This document shows positions 16,793 through 26,641 of a DNA stretch of 64,000 nt, one piece after another. Positions within the stretch are counted from its first letter, which is position 1; each line of letters begins with the position of its first letter. This stretch comes from JANPLN01 sp043757265 (GTDB lineage: Bacteria > Bdellovibrionota > Bdellovibrionia > Bdellovibrionales > JAGQZY01). Both the position numbers and the translations under genes were made by a program. The stretch lies in the NCBI GenBank assembly GCA_043757265.1, contig JAYUQP010000018.1:1-64000 (forward strand), in the 5' to 3' direction. The notes beneath the pieces are model-generated. The model saw only the letters and a list, made by a program, of their open reading frames with translations, searched no databases and was not told the origin of the DNA.

Positions 16793-18832
16793 ATGTTGCG
16801 CTTATCAATCCCGATTTTTATTGCCCTAAATGTTACACATTCCTTGGCTGAAGACGATCCAAGCCATCACCACAAGTTAGGTCGTATTCTAGTTCTCGAT
16901 GAGGCCGATAAAAGCACGCTGTTTGAGCGGGTGCAAAATGTGACAACTCTTTCTGGAGATAGCTTGCTCAGAGTCCGCGCGACTTCTCTTGGCGAGACGC
17001 TTAAAAATGAAGTTGGTGTTTCGAGCACGAGCTACGGTCCCAATGCCAGTCGACCAGTTATTCGCGGGCTTGATGGGGACCGCATCCGTATTTTACAAAA
17101 TGGTTTGGGAATTCTTGATGCCTCGGGTGCAAGTCAAGATCATGCGGTTTCCATTGATCCACTTTTGATGGATGGTGTGGAGATCGTTCGAGGTCCGTTG
17201 AGTCTGCTTTATGGCTCCTCAGCCATCGGTGGGGTGGTGAACATCCTTACCAACCGCACCCACAGTCAATTCGAAGAGGGCTTTCACGGCGCGGCCGACA
17301 CGCAGCTAAGTTCGGTGGACAATGGAAAAACCATTGGGTTTAAAGCCGACTACGGTGTTGGAAAATGGATGCATCATGTGGATGGAAACTTTAGGGACAA
17401 TCAGGATGTCAAAATAAATGGATTCGCACGCTCGGACCGACTGCGAAGCTTGAGTCCGCTTCCCGCCAACCAGGAAGTGCGTGATAAACAACTAAACAGT
17501 GCCAACCAATCTCGCTCGGGAGCCATCGGTACGACTTACGTAGGACAGGAAAATATCATTGGAGCATCCATTGCCACATACACAAGCGACTACGGCGTTG
17601 TTGCAGAACCTGAAGTGCAAATAGCCATGGAACAGTCACGGTTTGATTTGAATGGGGAATTCAAAAATGTCGGTTTCGCAAAAAAAATTAACTTTAAATC
17701 TGCTCAAAGTATTTACAAACACCAAGAGGTTGATGCTGGTGCTGTAGGTACAACGTTTATAAATAGCGGGAACGAATCTCGAGTCGAGTTCGTGCAAAAT
17801 AAATCAGGATCGCTCGAGGGCCTCTACGGTTTGCAATCAAATATGTTTAACTTCAGTGCCCTGGGTGACGAAGCTTTTTTGCCAAAAACCGAGAACTCGG
17901 CGCAGGCTGGATTCGTATTTGAACAATGGGAGTTTGAACACTCAAAATTTAATGTGGGGCTTCGTGCAGAATCGAACCGCGTGAAACCGCTAGCCGATAC
18001 ACGTTTTACTCAGTCCGATGAAAAAAGCTTTTTCCTTGGGAGTCTTGCGCTTGGCCATCTCTATAAATTATCTTCCACGTTTTCTCTTAGCTCGCAAATT
18101 TCCTACAACGAACGGGCGCCGAACTACCAAGAGTTGTTTGCAGATGGATCCCACGTGGCGACGTTTACGTATCAACGGGGCGATTCCAGTTTGGACAAAG
18201 AAAAAGCGACGGCTCTGGAATTTTCTCTTCGGTACCAAAATAAATCCTACTCGACATCTCTGACTGTTTTTGGCCAACGATTTAAAAATTTTATTGCTCT
18301 CTCTCCTACGGGCACGTTTGATGACTCTGATGGCAGCGGCACAGCCGGCGATAGCCCTGACGACCTGCCTATCTTTAATTACCTCGGTCAAGATGCCCAA
18401 ATTGTTGGAGTCGAGTTAGACTCGCGCTTAGAATCTGCGTTTCAACTTTTTCCGGGGCGAACCGATCTGTTTTTAAAGGCGGATTATCTACAAGGCAAAA
18501 ACACAGCAATTGGTAGCTACTTGCCGAGAATGACTCCACCACGAGCTTCGATTCTTGTCGCCCACACCTATGGCAACACGACCGGTGACGTAGAAGTTCA
18601 ACATGTGTTTGAGCAAACAAAAACGGCTCCCAACGAGTTAGAAACCGATGGATACACGCAACTGAACTTTGGCGTTTTGTACAAATACACTTTGGAATCA
18701 AAACAGTATTCGGTGTTTGCCCGAGCGAACAATATTTTCAATGCCGAAAGACGAAATCATATTTCAGTTTTGAAAGATCACTCGCAGCTCGGCGGCGCCA
18801 ACTATTCCGTAGGCTTCCGCGCTTATTTCTGA
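16793..18832 (+). CDS. znuD: TonB-dependent receptor, ZnuD-like (probable zinc uptake)
   Basis: The 679-residue protein is an outer-membrane receptor energised by TonB. A signal peptide ends at about residue 19 (SLA), followed by a mature start with DDPSHHH that could bind metal. The plug domain (about 50-160) has YGPNASRPVIRGLDGDRIRI and EIVRGPLSLLYGSSAIGG, the form seen in the ZnuD group. The remainder is a 22-strand barrel ending in aromatic Phe. An acidic loop with SDGSGTAGDSPDD is likely extracellular. A good Shine-Dalgarno sequence (AAGGAG) precedes the ATG. The upstream palindrome suggests repression when zinc is plentiful. Substrate assignment is by similarity and could instead be another metal or chelate. 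Confidence 0.87.
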   Translation: MLRLSIPIFIALNVTHSLAEDDPSHHHKLGRILVLDEADKSTLFERVQNVTTLSGDSLLRVRATSLGETLKNEVGVSSTSYGPNASRPVIRGLDGDRIRILQNGLGILDASGASQDHAVSIDPLLMDGVEIVRGPLSLLYGSSAIGGVVNILTNRTHSQFEEGFHGAADTQLSSVDNGKTIGFKADYGVGKWMHHVDGNFRDNQDVKINGFARSDRLRSLSPLPANQEVRDKQLNSANQSRSGAIGTTYVGQENIIGASIATYTSDYGVVAEPEVQIAMEQSRFDLNGEFKNVGFAKKINFKSAQSIYKHQEVDAGAVGTTFINSGNESRVEFVQNKSGSLEGLYGLQSNMFNFSALGDEAFLPKTENSAQAGFVFEQWEFEHSKFNVGLRAESNRVKPLADTRFTQSDEKSFFLGSLALGHLYKLSSTFSLSSQISYNERAPNYQELFADGSHVATFTYQRGDSSLDKEKATALEFSLRYQNKSYSTSLTVFGQRFKNFIALSPTGTFDDSDGSGTAGDSPDDLPIFNYLGQDAQIVGVELDSRLESAFQLFPGRTDLFLKADYLQGKNTAIGSYLPRMTPPRASILVAHTYGNTTGDVEVQHVFEQTKTAPNELETDGYTQLNFGVLYKYTLESKQYSVFARANNIFNAERRNHISVLKDHSQLGGANYSVGFRAYF

Positions 18833-18903
18833 TTGTCTTGATATAAACCGGCGCGCGAAACTGGGCTTTTTGAGCATCCCTCGCACGCAAGTTTCAAGTT
18901 ACG

Positions 18904-19524
18904 TTATAATTTCTGACAATTGAGCTCGAAAGATTTTACATCACCGATGTAGCCATAAGAAAACAGTTCGCCCAACTTGGAATAACCGTTTGTCGAAACC
19001 GATACGGAAATATCAAGTTCGCATTGAAATGGCGTTCGAAACAGAAGGTTTATTTGTGCGTTTTTTTCATCGTCACTAAGTCCGGAGTTTGAAAGAATAT
19101 TTTCAAATTTCGAATCGAGGTCACCAACGAAAGATGCGAGCGATGCTCCATTTATCTTTGCATAATCGCTATTAATCAAATCTAAAGGAAAACGCCCAAA
19201 TCGCTGGTTTGCGCTATAGTAAAGTAACGTTTTACCAGACAGCGAAAGCTCTATTTGATAATCGGCAACGGGGCACGCCGAACCACCTGTAACTTCCTCC
19301 GGGGGAATATGACTGATATCGGGACTGTAGTGGGTGACGTTTAATTTTGTCGTCTGAATTTCTGCGTTTGCTAATGAGAATCCGATGTTGGTCGCGACGA
19401 TTTCTATAGTTTTGTTGAGAATCCGTTGATCTTCAACATCATCGAAAACTGGTCCAACACCGCAAGAAGCTGACGCAGAACCGACAGAAAGTAAAACCAG
19501 CATCAAAACAATTATAATTTTCAT
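18904..19524 (-). CDS. Exported protein of unknown function
   Basis: The 206-residue product has a signal peptide ending near residue 19 (ASA). The mature part begins with Cys and holds three further cysteines (SAC, FQC, LNC), so disulfide bonds are likely after export. The signal peptide ends in A-S-A-S-C, so processing as a lipoprotein is a weak alternative. No domain is recognised. It is convergent with the TonB receptor gene with only about 70 nt between the stops and sits 170 nt upstream of the addA stop. Confidence 0.75.
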   Translation of the reverse strand: MKIIIVLMLVLLSVGSASASCGVGPVFDDVEDQRILNKTIEIVATNIGFSLANAEIQTTKLNVTHYSPDISHIPPEEVTGGSACPVADYQIELSLSGKTLLYYSANQRFGRFPLDLINSDYAKINGASLASFVGDLDSKFENILSNSGLSDDEKNAQINLLFRTPFQCELDISVSVSTNGYSKLGELFSYGYIGDVKSFELNCQKL

Positions 19525-19694
19525 TCTTAAAACCTTTCGTTAGGAAGTCTCTCTTTCCTTACAGGTGGTGCAGCCTTAAACGTAATATTTTTTTTGCGTG
19601 ATTGAATCTTTTACAGATTACAACCCCTAGAAAGCTTAATACTTTCGCCCTTCTTCGTCGCCATGAACACGACGAGACAAAAATAATGGTTTTA

Positions 19695-22688
19695 TTAAGT
19701 GTTAACTGTTCGAATGAAGCTTGTTTCTAAAAATGGATACACCACGGCGGCGCTAACCGCGCCCTGCCAATTTAAATAAGCCGCTATGGCCTCGGCGTAA
19801 ATTTCCAGTTGGGCAAAAGCTTTTTCCAGTAAAATGCGCTCTCCCGATTTGTAATCCACAATCCATAACGTGTCGCCATGGATCGCCCACAAATCAACCT
19901 GTCCATCAAAAGTTTGGCCATCTTTTTTGTAACGGAACGCCCACTCTACCTTACCGGCTTTCATGATTTCCACCAATTGAGGCTCTTGTAAATTTAAAAT
20001 GTAATTAAGCGCTTTGACCACGTTTTCCTGCTGCGAACCAAACCACGTGTCAAGTAAAAGGGGAATGTCTTTAGGGACGGGATATTTAATAATTTCGACA
20101 AGCTTGTGAAATAAAATCCCCTGCTGCTTTTTAATATAGGCCGCTTTGTAACTATTTTGCCGCTGCGAAATCATTTTTGTAACTGCCTGGGATTGAACTT
20201 TGAGCTCGTCCCAGTGATTCGTTTGGTACGGAGGCCGAACGTGCAGGGCCGATAAAGCCGAACTTGGGGCATTCGGTTGCGATGAGAGCTCCGTTGCGAA
20301 TTCGATCTTGAAAGAAGATTGCGACTGTTCATTGAGCAAAAACAGAAATGTATTGGCCCACGAAGTTTCGTGCACCGTCCCCGACCAAGATAGATAAAGT
20401 TTTTTCATGGCTCGAGAGATTGCCACGTACAAAACACGCAAATCTTCCTGGTTTTGTCGTGCGTGACTCTCTTTAAGCACTGATTTCTCAAACATCGAGG
20501 CTGAGGATTTTGTTTCCGACTCATCAGCCGGTGCGCGGATGGACCAAATATTATATTTCTCATCCAAAGCGAAACTGAGTTGATTTTCACGGTAAGGTTT
20601 AATCGATAGAAACGGGAGGATTACATACTCAAACTGCAGTCCCTTTGATGAATGCACTGTCATAACATTGATTTTATTTTTTTCCACTGAGCCCGGTGAG
20701 TCCACAGAGGATTCGTAGATGACAGCCTTTTCGCAATCATTGATAAACTGGGTAAACGAGGCACCACGCTCACGCTCGTAATTTTTTAGCAGGCTAATGA
20801 GCTTCCAAAGATTTCCTTCGCTTCTTCCGGTTGGATCGATTTCGAGGTGATGGTCAATAAAGCCGAGGTTTCTAAGCGCCACTTCAAACGCATGTACCAA
20901 TCCATGGGATCTTGTAAGCGCCATCATCCCTAAGAGAGTCTGCACGGAGTCTGAACTGTGCTTTATTTTTTTGAGGCCCTCCCAAAGGCTTTTGCCATCG
21001 GCACCATTAGCAGCATCGACGAGTTGTTGATCGGTTACAGATATAACAGGATGGCGCACAAGCGTAACCAGATTTTCGTTGTCAAAGGGGCGTACAAGAA
21101 ATTTAAGAAGGCTTAATGCTGTAAGCACCTCGCGCCTTTGCCAAAAAAGGCCAGAGGAGTGTAAATGCACAGGCAAATTTTGTTGCGATAAAAATTGACC
21201 AAGCTCTTCCAGGTCGCGATTTCTTCGAACCAATATGGCTATTTTATCGAGCGAGACACCTTGCAATTGAATTTGCCGAACGGAGTTTAAAACAAATTGC
21301 AATTCGTCTTGAACAGTTTCTCCCACGTAGCAAGCAACATCTGTGTGATCGCTGGGCGAGGGTTCGAGTGCTGCGGTCATCGGGGCGAAATCCTCACCAC
21401 GGTCTGCAACCCATCGGTTAATAAATTGTAATAAGGACGCGGTCGAACGGTAATTTACATCGAGCAAATGAATTTCGCCTTTATCAGTTTCCACCTGCTT
21501 AAACTGTTTTAGAAAAACTTCCGAACGGGCGCCCCGAAATAGATAAATACTTTGCTGTGGATCGCCCACTAAATAGTACGGGCGATCTCCGATAAGTTGT
21601 TTGAGAATTTTCATCTGTAAGGGACTGGTGTCTTGAAATTCATCCACAAACCAATAGTCTTTGCTTTGCGACCATGCCTTTACCATTGCACTGCTTGCCT
21701 CTGTCACATCAAATGAAAAAAGCTCTAAGTCTGCCATTTCGATGCGACTCATCCTTTTTTTTTCAGCTTTAAGACGTTCGAGATAGATTTTGTGCAAACG
21801 AAAAAATAACTCATTGTATTCTGTTAAGTTTTCGATTGTTTTTATTTGGTACGAAGGATGGTCTAGGTCTCGTAATTGTTCTACAACTGGTTTTAAAAGA
21901 TCATAGGCTATAGCACTGTCAGGATGACTTTTGAGTTTTAGACCACTTCGAAGATCCAGCTGATCGATCAGTTGAATTGCTTCCTCCGAGTTCTCCCAGG
22001 ACGGCATTGAAAGATACATTTCAATACGCACAAGCAAAGTGGCAGTGAGATTCCACTTTTCGGGCAAACTGTATTGGGGGAGCACTGCGAGCAGTTCCTG
22101 CACTTGCTTTTGTACAGAGTGCAAGGTTTGCTCGAGCAATGACAAGCACTTTTCAAAACTCAGGGGCTGCATATGATAAAGCACATGCCGTGAACTTTCG
22201 CGCAGTAACCCATGCAACTGGAAAAATGAAAAGGCAGTCATCAATTCCTTAATTTCTGGCTGCTGTTCGTCGACGATTTCTTTGAGAATTTTTTTAGAAA
22301 TAAAAAGCGCTTCGCTTTCGGTTAAATACGAAAAATCGCTTTTGAGGTCGATGAGGTGGCCAAGATCTTTTAGAAATTCATCTAAAACCCCGTGTATTGT
22401 GCTGACTTTTAATGCACCACTTGCAGAGATAAAATTCATGGCCTGCGGGTATTCTTGCAGGCACAACAGCATTAGCCGCTCGCTCAGTTCCTGCGTCGCT
22501 TTTCGAGTAAATGTCGTAACAACAAAGCGCGGCCATCGTTGTTCTTTTGCAAAGAATTCCAGAGCCTGAGTGACGACTTCGCGAGTGAGGCTGTATGTTT
22601 TGCCAGCCCCTGCACCCGCTCGAATCGCTTTGGTTTTTAACGAAGATGTGGTGCTCTGCACGCTGAACTCCAATGACAAGTTTGACAT
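19695..22688 (-). CDS. addA: AddA/RecB-like helicase-nuclease subunit
   Basis: This 997-residue enzyme unwinds and resects double-strand breaks for recombination. It is a UvrD-type superfamily 1 helicase: Walker A AGAGAGKT (24-31), Walker B DEFQDTS and the late motif MTVHSSKGLQFEYVILPF are all clear. The C-terminus has a PD-(D/E)XK nuclease domain of RecB type, GQVDLWAIHGDTLWIVDYKSGE in segments. The chain is somewhat shorter than classical AddA (about 1200). The start overlaps the addB stop by 52 nt. Domain order and partner fit AddAB rather than RecBCD, since the partner also carries a nuclease domain and no RecD is present. Confidence 0.92.
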   Translation of the reverse strand: MSNLSLEFSVQSTTSSLKTKAIRAGAGAGKTYSLTREVVTQALEFFAKEQRWPRFVVTTFTRKATQELSERLMLLCLQEYPQAMNFISASGALKVSTIHGVLDEFLKDLGHLIDLKSDFSYLTESEALFISKKILKEIVDEQQPEIKELMTAFSFFQLHGLLRESSRHVLYHMQPLSFEKCLSLLEQTLHSVQKQVQELLAVLPQYSLPEKWNLTATLLVRIEMYLSMPSWENSEEAIQLIDQLDLRSGLKLKSHPDSAIAYDLLKPVVEQLRDLDHPSYQIKTIENLTEYNELFFRLHKIYLERLKAEKKRMSRIEMADLELFSFDVTEASSAMVKAWSQSKDYWFVDEFQDTSPLQMKILKQLIGDRPYYLVGDPQQSIYLFRGARSEVFLKQFKQVETDKGEIHLLDVNYRSTASLLQFINRWVADRGEDFAPMTAALEPSPSDHTDVACYVGETVQDELQFVLNSVRQIQLQGVSLDKIAILVRRNRDLEELGQFLSQQNLPVHLHSSGLFWQRREVLTALSLLKFLVRPFDNENLVTLVRHPVISVTDQQLVDAANGADGKSLWEGLKKIKHSSDSVQTLLGMMALTRSHGLVHAFEVALRNLGFIDHHLEIDPTGRSEGNLWKLISLLKNYERERGASFTQFINDCEKAVIYESSVDSPGSVEKNKINVMTVHSSKGLQFEYVILPFLSIKPYRENQLSFALDEKYNIWSIRAPADESETKSSASMFEKSVLKESHARQNQEDLRVLYVAISRAMKKLYLSWSGTVHETSWANTFLFLLNEQSQSSFKIEFATELSSQPNAPSSALSALHVRPPYQTNHWDELKVQSQAVTKMISQRQNSYKAAYIKKQQGILFHKLVEIIKYPVPKDIPLLLDTWFGSQQENVVKALNYILNLQEPQLVEIMKAGKVEWAFRYKKDGQTFDGQVDLWAIHGDTLWIVDYKSGERILLEKAFAQLEIYAEAIAAYLNWQGAVSAAVVYPFLETSFIRTVNT

Positions 22689-25363
22689 ATTTTTACATCT
22701 TTTGGCTCAGGACGAAAATGTCCCTGCTGAATAGATGTAAGGTGCTTGGATACCAGCAGCCCAAAAGCTTCATCATGCTCTAATTTTTTTTCAGCAGAAA
22801 CGGTTTTCACTTTTGCTTCCAATCCGGCAAATCCAGTCCCGTCGGTTTCTAAAATATAGCCTGAGCCTCTTTTTTTATCTTTTAGAAAAATATATTCCGC
22901 GGCTTTCACCGGAGCCGCTGGAAGTGAATCAGCCAAACCGCTTTCCACCGCCTGGGCGTATAACGTCATCTGAAACTGACTGTTAGTAAGCCAGGAAGAA
23001 AATGCTTTTAAGCCTGCACCTTTTGATGTTTTATAATCGATGATGCCATATCGACCGTTTCCATCTTGGTCAACGCGGTCGATTTTTCCTGAAAATGGAA
23101 AAGACTGGTCACCTTGGGATTCTGGCGTCAGTAAAATCTGCTCAGACTCGCTTGTAATATAACCTTTTAAGCCGACTTCGAGACCCACAGTTTTTACGTC
23201 GGGGTGGGTCTTTCGATAGTCTTTTTCTAACGAGATAAAATTTTGGATAAATGCAATCTGCCGATTTTTTTCGTTTTCCCAAAATTTCTGCAAAGGGTAT
23301 GCGTTAGTTGAGCCTTCGACAGAACCAGTACCAGCTTCTGTGATTACCTGCTTGTAGATTATTTCCAAAATTGACTTATCTACCTCTAAGCTAGGGTGTT
23401 TTTGTAATAGCACTTCTAAAATGCGATGAAGGATTTGCCCGTTGTACATGGGGTCGATTTCGAGATCGTAATTTTCGTGTGGGGATAGCTTAAGGATGCG
23501 CTCCATAAAAAATCTAAACCCGCACTCGTCAAACTTTTGCAACTGGCTCGCAGACAGTTTGGGCTTTTGCTCAAGCTGAACGGTTTCGTAGGCATTTATA
23601 TCAAATTCTTTTCGCCATTTTTTTTCAAAGTCTGGAGCTTTTTCGTCCGATAAAGAATTCGCCTTGATCAATTCGTCCCAGCGAGTTGTGTTACTTGAAG
23701 TGTCATTTTTTAAATTATTTAAGTTTTCTTTAAGCCAATAATGAGCCGCTAGTTGCGGATCTCCCAAAAAATCACTTTCGGAGTGCAAAAGCGTGGCCTG
23801 CAGTCCTGGTTTTTCAAGGATCCAGCGCAGGTTGAACTCTGTCTTCTGGCTTTCGGGTTTTTGCAAATAAAACCCAAGATCTCTCTGTATCGCCAACACG
23901 TCTGTCATGCTAAGAGGGCTCTTTTGGATTTCAAAAAGATGTTTTTGCTCGCATCCCAGAACAAAAAGGTGTTCACAGTCCGTCCAGTCGGCGGCATCTA
24001 AACTCAATACATGTATGCCCTCAAAATCTTCGCGGTAGACTGGAATTTCATATCGGCTCAACACCAGCTCGAGGTATTTGAGCCAAATCTCGTAGGACAT
24101 TTCGTCTTCAAGTGACATATCTTTCATCAAACGATCGGCGATTTCGTTAATCAACTCCTCGTCGTCGCAAGACCAGTAGGTAAAGAGAAGCTCGATAAAA
24201 TCGGCCAGCACAAGAGATATAAGTAAAGGTTTAGGCAGGTCAAAAAATTCACGCAATTGTTTTGAATCGTAATTATTAGAAAAATTCTTATTAAAATCTG
24301 AAAAAGAGATTTTCTGATTCTCGCCGTCGGAAAAATAAAGCATGGCCTGTAGATGTGCTTCAGAAAAATCCTCTTTCAATGTTTGAAGTTGTGATAGCCA
24401 CTTTTGCACATCAGGAAGAGAGATCGCACGCACAACCGTTCTTTTATAAACGGGAACACCCTCAACCTCCAAGTGCGCGCTCAACAGGGGCCAGTAGTCT
24501 TCGATGACGGGAGAACAGATCCCGATGGTTGAAGGTGGTGCCCCTTGATCAAGTAGAATGCGCAGTTGGCTGACCACGGCTTTAACTTCTTTCAGCACGC
24601 TGCTCTCGGTTTGAGTTTTCAACTGAGAAGGTTCTTTGTCGATATCCGCTGTTAGAGATGGAAATATTGTAGCTCCCTGCAGCAGTCGCTCGTAAGTTGC
24701 AAGGGCGTGCGTGTATTCGCCAGCCCAACTGGGTTGTGGAACAAACACGATCACCTCTTTGTAATCGCTCAAACGCAATATCATCTCAACTTCGTCGTGC
24801 TGAAGGTCTAAACCCAAATCAAAGTAAATTCTTTGCTGTTCGCCAAAATACAAATCATCTTTGCTGGCCAATAGACCGAGAATGGAAGGCCGCCCGATCC
24901 ATTTTTTTTGGTTCATAGTAGCTTGAAAACTTTCGGCCAAATCCCACCACGGTAAAAGTTTTTCGCTTCGCGCTTCATCGCTGTGAATCCATTCCAAAAC
25001 CAACGATTTTTGGCGAGAGTACAGCACCGGAGACATTTGTGATAAGAAGTTATAAAACATTTCAATATCGTTTAAGCGAATAGATAGCGGGTTCTGTACA
25101 AACCACTCCTCGATGATCGCATAAATTAAACTTTCGCTCACCGATCTCCACTCCGGAAGATTGACCGAAAAAAGCCATTGCCAATACTCGGTGGCTCGCA
25201 AAACGGTTTGCGTAGGAATGCTGACTTCGTTTTTCATGAATTGATCTTGCAACCATTTTTTGGCTTCAACGTGCGAAACGATCCAAAGATCATCCAGTGA
25301 GGGATCCTTTAGAAAGTGCTGCTTTTTCTCTTCGGGGGTCGCAGTGGCAATGAGGCGGAGCAT
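22637..25363 (-). CDS. addB: AddB-like nuclease subunit with iron-sulfur cysteines
   Basis: The 908-residue protein is the partner of AddA. The N-terminal two thirds resemble an inactive helicase fold. The C-terminal PD-(D/E)XK domain shows GKIDRVDQDGNGRYGIIDYK and the QxxxY-like FQMTLYAQA. Four cysteines fit the AddB iron-sulfur site: one in DECGFRFFM and three in CQTCHWSSAC near the C-terminus. The start is uncertain. I use the ATG at 25363; the frame is open to 25432 (TTG), but that part runs into a 90-bp hairpin. Walker A in the N-terminal domain is not seen, so ATPase activity is left to AddA. Confidence 0.87.
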   Translation of the reverse strand: MLRLIATATPEEKKQHFLKDPSLDDLWIVSHVEAKKWLQDQFMKNEVSIPTQTVLRATEYWQWLFSVNLPEWRSVSESLIYAIIEEWFVQNPLSIRLNDIEMFYNFLSQMSPVLYSRQKSLVLEWIHSDEARSEKLLPWWDLAESFQATMNQKKWIGRPSILGLLASKDDLYFGEQQRIYFDLGLDLQHDEVEMILRLSDYKEVIVFVPQPSWAGEYTHALATYERLLQGATIFPSLTADIDKEPSQLKTQTESSVLKEVKAVVSQLRILLDQGAPPSTIGICSPVIEDYWPLLSAHLEVEGVPVYKRTVVRAISLPDVQKWLSQLQTLKEDFSEAHLQAMLYFSDGENQKISFSDFNKNFSNNYDSKQLREFFDLPKPLLISLVLADFIELLFTYWSCDDEELINEIADRLMKDMSLEDEMSYEIWLKYLELVLSRYEIPVYREDFEGIHVLSLDAADWTDCEHLFVLGCEQKHLFEIQKSPLSMTDVLAIQRDLGFYLQKPESQKTEFNLRWILEKPGLQATLLHSESDFLGDPQLAAHYWLKENLNNLKNDTSSNTTRWDELIKANSLSDEKAPDFEKKWRKEFDINAYETVQLEQKPKLSASQLQKFDECGFRFFMERILKLSPHENYDLEIDPMYNGQILHRILEVLLQKHPSLEVDKSILEIIYKQVITEAGTGSVEGSTNAYPLQKFWENEKNRQIAFIQNFISLEKDYRKTHPDVKTVGLEVGLKGYITSESEQILLTPESQGDQSFPFSGKIDRVDQDGNGRYGIIDYKTSKGAGLKAFSSWLTNSQFQMTLYAQAVESGLADSLPAAPVKAAEYIFLKDKKRGSGYILETDGTGFAGLEAKVKTVSAEKKLEHDEAFGLLVSKHLTSIQQGHFRPEPKDVKICQTCHWSSACRAPHLR

Positions 25364-25403
25364 TTTCAAAAGGTGCCAGGTCCTGTTTATGGATGCAATG
25401 TTG

Positions 25404-25493
25404 AAAGGTACGGACACACCTTGGGGACTCAACGCATTAGGTTTATTTTGTAAACCCTAATGCGTTGAGTCCCCAAGGTGTGTCCGTACCTTT
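25404..25493. repeat. 90-bp near-perfect hairpin
   Basis: The 42-nt arm at 25404-25445 and the 43-nt arm at 25451-25493 are fully complementary except for one bulged base, with a 5-nt loop TTTTG. It starts and ends with AAAGGTAC/GTACCTTT. It lies between the OmpP1-like gene stop (25499) and addB start on the same strand, so it may act as terminator or processing site. Confidence 0.9.
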
Positions 25494-25498
25494 AACCT

Positions 25499-26641
25499 TT
25501 AGCGACGCTGTTTTATACGGCGGCTGTTTTGGCGGGATTTAGAAAAATTAAACCAACCTCCAGATTTGGGATCCACACCAAAATCCGCGGTCAGCTGAAT
25601 CATATAACGACGATCCTCCTGCTGGCCGACGTACTCGCCCAGTTCCACGCCGTAGGTCGCTAGGTCCACTCGAAAAACCGATAAGTCAAATGAGGCGCCA
25701 TAGGTGTAATAACCTTGATTGAAACCACCGCGTAAAGTCAAAAGAGGTAGCTCCAATTCGAACCCTAAATGCATTTTTTTTCCAATTTGAACTTCTGTCG
25801 ATGAGCTATTAAGCATTTTAAACTCAAGGGCCGGGCGAAATTTCGCAAGACCCATAAATTCTTTTTCCATTCCAACAGCTACGTTCATTCGGTCGCGAAT
25901 CGTTTCGGGAGGCGGATTGCTTTTACTAAAAGAAAACTTAGTATCTCCAATATCTTGCCACGCAAAAGCCACCGATGGATTCCATTCACCGGGTAATGTG
26001 AGCTTTGCACCAAAATCGAATCCATAGGCAACGCCTGTTCGGTTTGACGAATTTTCGATAATATTAGAATTTAGAAATGCCAACGTGGATGCTGTTATGT
26101 CACCTGCCCCCGCATATCGTGTGATTCTTTTTGCCATAAATCCGACGTCGAATATTTTTGGGATGATCTGAACACCGGTACCGCCAAACAGAACGACATC
26201 GGAATAGAAATTTGCTTCCAAATACGGCAACGCTGGATTCAACAGGGTGAAACCTAGATTGTTTCGTGCGTAAGCTCCCGCAATAAATGGCCCAGCACTA
26301 AACGACATTTGATAATCCAATCGCGTCCAAATAGGGTCGCCATAAAGAGCATTGAGCGTTGCTCCAACATTGTTCGAATTATTGAATATAGCCTCGTATT
26401 CATCAAAAGAATCGATTCCGTTTAAACCCATTCCCAATCCCATAAAACGAAATTGCAGTCCTTCCATGCGCGCAAAGGCAGCCGGATTGTAGGAGACGGC
26501 GTCGTGTCCCTGAGCATGCAAGGTATATGCATTGCCCATTCCAAGCCCCTTTACCGAGAGCCCATACTCTGGCAACTCTGCAGCACGCACCGTGCTCAGA
26601 CAAGTTGCGAGAAAAAAAATGAAGAAAAAGCCTACGGGCAT
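25499..26641 (-). CDS. Outer-membrane protein, OmpP1/PorV-type (paralogue A)
   Basis: The 380-residue protein has a signal peptide (MPVGFFFIFFLATCLSTVRA) and then GLGMGNAYTLHAQGHDAVSYNPAA, the N-terminal hallmark of a broad OmpP1/FadL- and PorV-like barrel group. The rest consists of amphipathic beta strands. The C-terminus is an unusual basic tail (SKSRQNSRRIKQRR) after the last strand. The ATG at 26641 gives a clean signal peptide; a GTG at 26668 is possible. It overlaps the preceding lipoprotein gene by 10 nt and shares a motif EYVGQQEDRRYMIQLTADF with its paralogues near the end (EEVGTELNPQEDKRIAF and REVGTSAQKKEDRVYMA). Transport substrate unknown. Confidence 0.82.
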   Translation of the reverse strand: MPVGFFFIFFLATCLSTVRAAELPEYGLSVKGLGMGNAYTLHAQGHDAVSYNPAAFARMEGLQFRFMGLGMGLNGIDSFDEYEAIFNNSNNVGATLNALYGDPIWTRLDYQMSFSAGPFIAGAYARNNLGFTLLNPALPYLEANFYSDVVLFGGTGVQIIPKIFDVGFMAKRITRYAGAGDITASTLAFLNSNIIENSSNRTGVAYGFDFGAKLTLPGEWNPSVAFAWQDIGDTKFSFSKSNPPPETIRDRMNVAVGMEKEFMGLAKFRPALEFKMLNSSSTEVQIGKKMHLGFELELPLLTLRGGFNQGYYTYGASFDLSVFRVDLATYGVELGEYVGQQEDRRYMIQLTADFGVDPKSGGWFNFSKSRQNSRRIKQRR

